Assembly: GCA_963921345.3 (NCBI GenBank)
Contig: OZ001228.1
Coordinates: 744,001 to 808,000, forward strand
DNA length: 64,000 bases
Source of the DNA: Hoeflea_A sp963921345
GTDB lineage: Bacteria > Pseudomonadota > Alphaproteobacteria > Rhizobiales > Rhizobiaceae
Direction: 5' to 3'
In this document: positions 60,139-64,000 of the stretch, piece after piece
Layout: every line of letters starts with the position of its first letter
Position numbering within the stretch: the stretch's first letter is position 1
The notes under the pieces: generated by a model
Databases searched by the model: none
What the model saw: the letters and a program-made list of their open reading frames with translations, nothing else
What the model was told of the DNA's origin: nothing
Translations under genes and position numbers: made by a program

Positions 60139-61767
60139 ATGGATAAGAACAGGAATGTTGTCTTCGGCTTCCTGGGGACAACCAAGGATGCCGGCGGACG
60201 CAAGCGGCCCAAATGGCGACCCACGATCGCGCTTTGCCAGCAGGACGGGTTGGTCGTCGACCGCCTGGAATTGATCCACGACAGTCGCTGGCTGCAATTG
60301 GCGCTCAACGTGCATAGGGACATCGGGCGGATATCGCCCGGCACAGAGGTGCGGCTGCATCGAATGGATGTCGCCAATCCGTGGGACTTTGCCGAGATGT
60401 ACGGCGCCATGCGCGACTTTGCCGACGCCTATGCGTTCGACCAGGACCGTGAGGACTATCTCGTCAACATCACCACCGGAACCCATGTGGCGCAGATCTG
60501 CTGGTTTCTCTTGACCGAGGCAAACTATGTCCCGGCACGCCTGCTGCAACTGTCTCCGCCCAAGAACACCGGAATCGAGGCCGGGACGGACAAAGACTAT
60601 GCCGGCGACCATGCGATCATCGACCTCGATCTGTCGCGCTATGATTCCATCGCCACCCGCTTCGCCGCCGAACGGGTCGAGGCGACATCGTTCCTCAAAT
60701 CCGGCATCGAAACCCGCAACCCGACCTTCAATGCGATGATCGACCAGATGGAGAAGGTGGCGGTGCGTTCTCGCGCCCCGGTGCTGCTTACCGGCCCGAC
60801 GGGCGCCGGAAAATCGCAGCTCGCGCGGCGGCTTTACGAACTGAAGAAAGCACAGCGGCAGATCGGCGGCGATTTCATCGAGGTCAATTGCGCGACGCTG
60901 CGTGGCGACCAGGCGATGTCGACCCTGTTCGGCCATGTGCGCGGTGCCTTCACCGGCGCCCAGGCGGATCGCGGCGGGTTGATGAAGGCCGCCGACGGCG
61001 GCGTGCTGTTTCTGGACGAGATCGGCGAGCTGGGGCCTGACGAGCAGGCGATGTGCCTGCAGGCGATCGAGGAGAAGCGGTTTTTCCCGCTCGGGTCCGA
61101 CCGCGAAGTGGAATCGGATTTCCAGATGCTGGCGGGAACCAATCGCGACCTGGCCGAGAGCGTGCGCGAGGGCCGGTTTCGCGAGGATCTCTACGCCCGG
61201 CTCAACATCTGGACGTTCCGCCTGCCGGCGCTTGCCGATCGGCGCGAGGACATCGAGCCGAACATCGACTACGAGCTCATGCGGTTCGGCGACGCCGAAG
61301 GACAGAAGGTGACCTTCAACCGGGAGGCGCGGGAGCGCTACCTGGCCTTTGCCCTCGGTTCCGAGGCTGCCTGGTCGGCCAATTTCCGCGACCTGTCGGC
61401 CTCGGTCGCCCGCATGGGAACTCTGGCGCCCAAGGGGCGGATCGACGAAGCGACGGTTGCCGAGGAGGTCGAACGGTTGCGGCTCATGTGGCGACCGGCG
61501 GTGGCGCCGACGGATGACGACCGGGTTCTCGACGCCTGCCTCGGCGAGGTCGCTGCAGCGCGGCTCGACCTGTTCGACCGGGCGCAACTGGCCGCCGTCC
61601 TGAAAGTGTGCCGACAAAGCCGCAGTCTCAGCGAAGCGGGCCGCGAGCTGTTCGCCCAGTCGCGCCTCAACAAGACCAGCGGCAACGACGCCGACCGGCT
61701 GCGCAAATATCTCGGTCGCTTCGGCCTGCGCTTCGCCGACCTCGGGCCGGTCACTCCGTTGCGATGA
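60139..61767 (+). CDS. rtcR: RtcR: CARF-type sensor and sigma-54-dependent activator
   Basis: A 542-residue activator. The N-terminal 185 residues form the RtcR sensory domain of CARF type (VVFGFLGTTKDAGGRKRPKWRPTIALCQQ and NITTGTHVAQICWFLL). The AAA+ module has Walker A LLTGPTGAGKSQL (about 218), the sigma-54 loop GAFTGA (about 269) and Walker B GVLFLDEIGELG (about 290). A C-terminal helix-turn-helix follows. In E. coli RtcR senses RNA-damage products (cyclic-phosphate ends) and drives rtcBA. It is divergent from rtcB here and overlaps the ABC exporter gene by 17 bases at the stops. Confidence 0.96.
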   Translation: MDKNRNVVFGFLGTTKDAGGRKRPKWRPTIALCQQDGLVVDRLELIHDSRWLQLALNVHRDIGRISPGTEVRLHRMDVANPWDFAEMYGAMRDFADAYAFDQDREDYLVNITTGTHVAQICWFLLTEANYVPARLLQLSPPKNTGIEAGTDKDYAGDHAIIDLDLSRYDSIATRFAAERVEATSFLKSGIETRNPTFNAMIDQMEKVAVRSRAPVLLTGPTGAGKSQLARRLYELKKAQRQIGGDFIEVNCATLRGDQAMSTLFGHVRGAFTGAQADRGGLMKAADGGVLFLDEIGELGPDEQAMCLQAIEEKRFFPLGSDREVESDFQMLAGTNRDLAESVREGRFREDLYARLNIWTFRLPALADRREDIEPNIDYELMRFGDAEGQKVTFNREARERYLAFALGSEAAWSANFRDLSASVARMGTLAPKGRIDEATVAEEVERLRLMWRPAVAPTDDDRVLDACLGEVAAARLDLFDRAQLAAVLKVCRQSRSLSEAGRELFAQSRLNKTSGNDADRLRKYLGRFGLRFADLGPVTPLR

Positions 61768-63601
61768 AACCGCCCGACTGGCGGGCCCAGAGGCGGGCGT
61801 AAAGGCCGTCGCCGGCGATCAGTTCGTCATGGGTGCCGCTTTCGACAATGCGGCCATTGTCCATGACCAGCAGCCGGTCCATGGCCGCGATCGTCGACAG
61901 GCGGTGGGCGACGGCGATCGTCGTCTTGCCCTGCATCAGCCGGGCGAGGTTGGCCTGGATGGCGGTCTCGGCTTCGGAATCGAGCGCCGAGGTGGCCTCG
62001 TCGAGCACCAGGATCGGCGCGTCCTTCAACAGCACCCTTGCAATGGTGATGCGCTGGCGCTGGCCGCCCGACAGCTTGACGCCGCGCTCGCCGACATGGG
62101 CGTCGAGGCCGGTGCGGCCGTCCTTGTCCTGCATGTCGCGGATGAAGGACATCGCCTCGGCGCGCTCGGCGGCCTCGACGATCTGCTCGTCGGTGGCGTA
62201 GGGATCGCCGTAGCGGATGTTATCGCGGATCGAGCGGTGCAGCAGCGATACATCCTGGGTGACGACGCCGATACGGCTCCGCAGCGACGCCTGGCGCACG
62301 TCGCGGATATCCTGCCCGTCGATGGTGATGGCGCCGCCCTGGACGTCGCACAGGCGCAAAAGCAGTGCCACGAGCGTCGACTTTCCGGCGCCCGACAGGC
62401 CGACGATGCCGACCTTTTCGCCCGGCGCGATTTCCAGATCGAGGTCGGTCAGGACCGGCTTGCCGTCGACATCGTAGGAAAAATCCACGTGATCGAAGCG
62501 GATGCGGCCTTCCGTCATCTCCAGCTCTCCGGCATCCGGCCGGTCGTTGACGGTCGGCTGGCTGGTCATCACCGGCATGGCGTCGCGGATGGTGCCGAGC
62601 GCCCGGGTGACGGACTGGCCGAGGCCGATAAAGGCGAAGGACGAGGCCGAGAGCGAGCGGGCGATCGTCGCGGCGGCGACGAAATCGCCGACGGTGATGA
62701 AGCCGTCGACCATGCCCCACAGGCCGATGGCGAAGATCGACACGATCAGCGCGATGTTGAGATACTGCACAGCGCTGTCGGAAAGGATATAGGCGCGGTT
62801 TTCCCGGTGCTGGGTGGCGATGGTTTCGTCGATTACCCGGCGGATGGCGCCGGCTTCCGAATCCTCCGCCGCGAACAGCTTGACCATCGCGATGTTGCTG
62901 TAAACGTCGGTCATCGCGCCGGTGGCGCGCGAGGAGGCGGCCGCGACTTTCGACGAGCGTTCCAGATAGAGCGGAACTGCGATGCGGGCGACGGCGATGT
63001 TGGCGAGGATCCACACGAGTACGGGAATCGCCAACGGCCAGGCCAGCACCGCCAGCAGGGCGAAGGAGCCGGCGAACTGGATGGTGACGCGCGGAATGGT
63101 CTGCATGGCGACCATCAGCTGACGCTGCACCGACGCCGTCACCTGGGCGATGCGCGAGGCAACCTGGCCGGCGAACAGGTCCTCGAAGAAGGCCACGTCC
63201 TGGCGTTCGACCGCCTTGTGGCCCTGCCAGCGCATGGCCGCCGGCAGCAGTGTTTGCACGGTTTGGGACAGGAAGGCCGACCGCACGAAGGTCAACGCCG
63301 GGTCGACCACCGCGAACAGCACCAGAAAGAAGGTGAGCGTCCAGAAATTGTCGCGCAGGAATGCCGCCGCACCCTCGGTGGTGACACCGTCGACGATGAA
63401 GGCCAGCGCCCAGACCACGGTGAGCGCGATCAGCGCCGAGATGACGGACAACAGGCCGACGACCAGCAGCACGCCGCGAAACATACTGGCGAAGAACCAG
63501 ATCAGTTTCAGCGGCCCGTCGTCCGGCAGCGGTTGCGCCGGCAGGTCGAGCGGGCGGATCAGTGTTTCGAAGGGACGAAAGATGCGGTTGGCCAGCGTCA
63601 T
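61751..63601 (-). CDS. ABC exporter with fused membrane and ATP-binding domains
   Basis: A 616-residue half-size exporter (ABCB/MsbA type): six membrane helices (about 30-345), then the ATPase with GLSGAGKSTLVALLLRLCD (Walker A), VKLSGGQRQRITIARVLLKDAPILVLDEATSALD (signature and Walker B) and AHRLSTI. It should act as a homodimer or pair with another half-transporter. Cargo unknown, possibly lipid or drug. It is convergent with rtcR. Confidence 0.94.
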   Translation of the reverse strand: MTLANRIFRPFETLIRPLDLPAQPLPDDGPLKLIWFFASMFRGVLLVVGLLSVISALIALTVVWALAFIVDGVTTEGAAAFLRDNFWTLTFFLVLFAVVDPALTFVRSAFLSQTVQTLLPAAMRWQGHKAVERQDVAFFEDLFAGQVASRIAQVTASVQRQLMVAMQTIPRVTIQFAGSFALLAVLAWPLAIPVLVWILANIAVARIAVPLYLERSSKVAAASSRATGAMTDVYSNIAMVKLFAAEDSEAGAIRRVIDETIATQHRENRAYILSDSAVQYLNIALIVSIFAIGLWGMVDGFITVGDFVAAATIARSLSASSFAFIGLGQSVTRALGTIRDAMPVMTSQPTVNDRPDAGELEMTEGRIRFDHVDFSYDVDGKPVLTDLDLEIAPGEKVGIVGLSGAGKSTLVALLLRLCDVQGGAITIDGQDIRDVRQASLRSRIGVVTQDVSLLHRSIRDNIRYGDPYATDEQIVEAAERAEAMSFIRDMQDKDGRTGLDAHVGERGVKLSGGQRQRITIARVLLKDAPILVLDEATSALDSEAETAIQANLARLMQGKTTIAVAHRLSTIAAMDRLLVMDNGRIVESGTHDELIAGDGLYARLWARQSGGFIATE

Positions 63602-63785
63602 GCCGCCTATATAGGCGCCTTGGCCGCCGGAATCATGGTTGAATGTCCGTAACCGGCTCAGCTTGCGTCGCTGCGAAGGCGATGCCTATGATGGAGGCTC
63701 CAGGGGGCGACGGTCGGGGAGAGGTCGATGCGAGACAGCAGCCGTTCGACAGACAGAACGGGCGCAATGTCCCGGCCCCCACACA

Positions 63786-64000
63786 ATGAAAGCTGAGTCC
63801 CTGCAGGCCGGGCATTGGCGCGACATCGCGACGGCGATCCTGCTGATGGCCGGAATTCAACTCGATTTCACCGGAACGCCGGTCGTGCTGCCGCCAATGG
63901 GCGCGGAGATGAACCTGTCGTCATCGACGCTCGAATGGATCCTCAACGCCCAGCTGCTCGCCTTCGCGCCACCGGTCATCGCCATCGGCCGGCTGGCCGA
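63786..64000 (+). CDS. MFS transporter, 3' truncated
   Basis: The first 71 residues of a major facilitator protein: HWRDIATAILLMAGIQLDFTGTPVVLPPMGAEMNLSSSTLEWILNAQLL and the start of helix 2 (FAPPVIAIGRLA) resemble EmrB/QacA-type drug exporters. The frame is open to the window edge, so length and motif C cannot be seen. It is divergent from the ABC exporter across 184 bases. Confidence 0.8.
   Translation, partial: MKAESLQAGHWRDIATAILLMAGIQLDFTGTPVVLPPMGAEMNLSSSTLEWILNAQLLAFAPPVIAIGRLA

Noticed and set aside
61829..63652. 607-codon plus-strand open frame
   Set aside because: Antisense to the ABC exporter; composition of a shadow frame.
1..64000. CRISPR array, tRNA, rRNA or prophage
   Set aside because: No regularly spaced repeats, no cloverleaf or rRNA sequence recognised, and no phage or transposase genes; the RtcR CARF-type domain alone is not evidence of CRISPR.

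Overview
The window is GC-rich and densely coded, with many TetR/AraC-type regulators, a tandem pair of class III cyclases, two PPK2 kinases, a single-gene Ada and a 7TMR-type sensor kinase. This fits an alphaproteobacterium, most likely of the Hyphomicrobiales or a neighbouring order; the placement is an inference from overall gene style, since no rRNA or other marker gene is present. I found no rRNA, tRNA, CRISPR array, transposase or phage block. Both ends are cut: a GMC oxidoreductase lacks its start on the left and an MFS transporter lacks its end on the right.

Region by region. 0-3 kb: GMC oxidoreductase with its TetR regulator, DUF1428 protein, small lipoprotein. 3-10 kb: a divergent sensor kinase/response regulator pair flanked by a shared palindrome, a first PPK2, a membrane-anchored unknown and a large chemoreceptor. 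10-20 kb: an SDR, then a minus-strand run (RclA-like flavoprotein, alpha/beta hydrolase, isochorismatase-like hydrolase, RclC/DUF417-like membrane protein, cytochrome P460, 102-aa unknown), then an acyl-CoA synthetase, an AraC regulator and a haloalkane-dehalogenase-like hydrolase. 20-23 kb: ABC exporter pair. 23-31 kb: two divergent giant exported proteins, a 1502-aa alpha/beta hydrolase and a 1117-aa VWA protein with five PPC-like repeats. 31-39 kb: second PPK2, GrlR-like protein, MFS transporter with divergent cysteine-cluster regulator, fused MFS/spermidine synthase, PlsB-like acyltransferase, DUF1906+SH3 protein in an AT-rich patch. 39-49 kb: repeat copy 1, tandem cyclases, Ada, PEP-mutase-like, creatininase-like, thioesterase, RlaP-like nucleotidyltransferase, TenA-like, an atypical glutaredoxin, an AhpD-like protein and its TetR. 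49-54.5 kb: repeat copy 2, P450, TauD-type dioxygenase, GlxA-type regulator, amino-acid-type binding protein. 54.7-61.8 kb: an RNA-repair locus. 61.8-64 kb: ABC exporter and partial MFS.

Two items stand out. The first is the RNA-repair locus: RtcR (CARF-type sensor plus sigma-54 activator) is divergent from a minus-strand series rtcB, a HEAT-like repeat protein, a second rtcB and prfH, with a recognisable sigma-54 promoter in front of the first rtcB. It pairs a regulated RNA ligase with the PrfH/RtcB rescue pair for ribosomes cut in the decoding centre, and adds an unfamiliar solenoid protein. The second is a pair of about 0.3 kb inverted-repeat elements (39381-39681 and 49857-50122) whose interiors are conserved but whose terminal repeats carry a 13-nt block that differs between copies while staying self-complementary within each copy. 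Both copies sit between convergent genes and both supply the TAG stop of the minus-strand neighbour.
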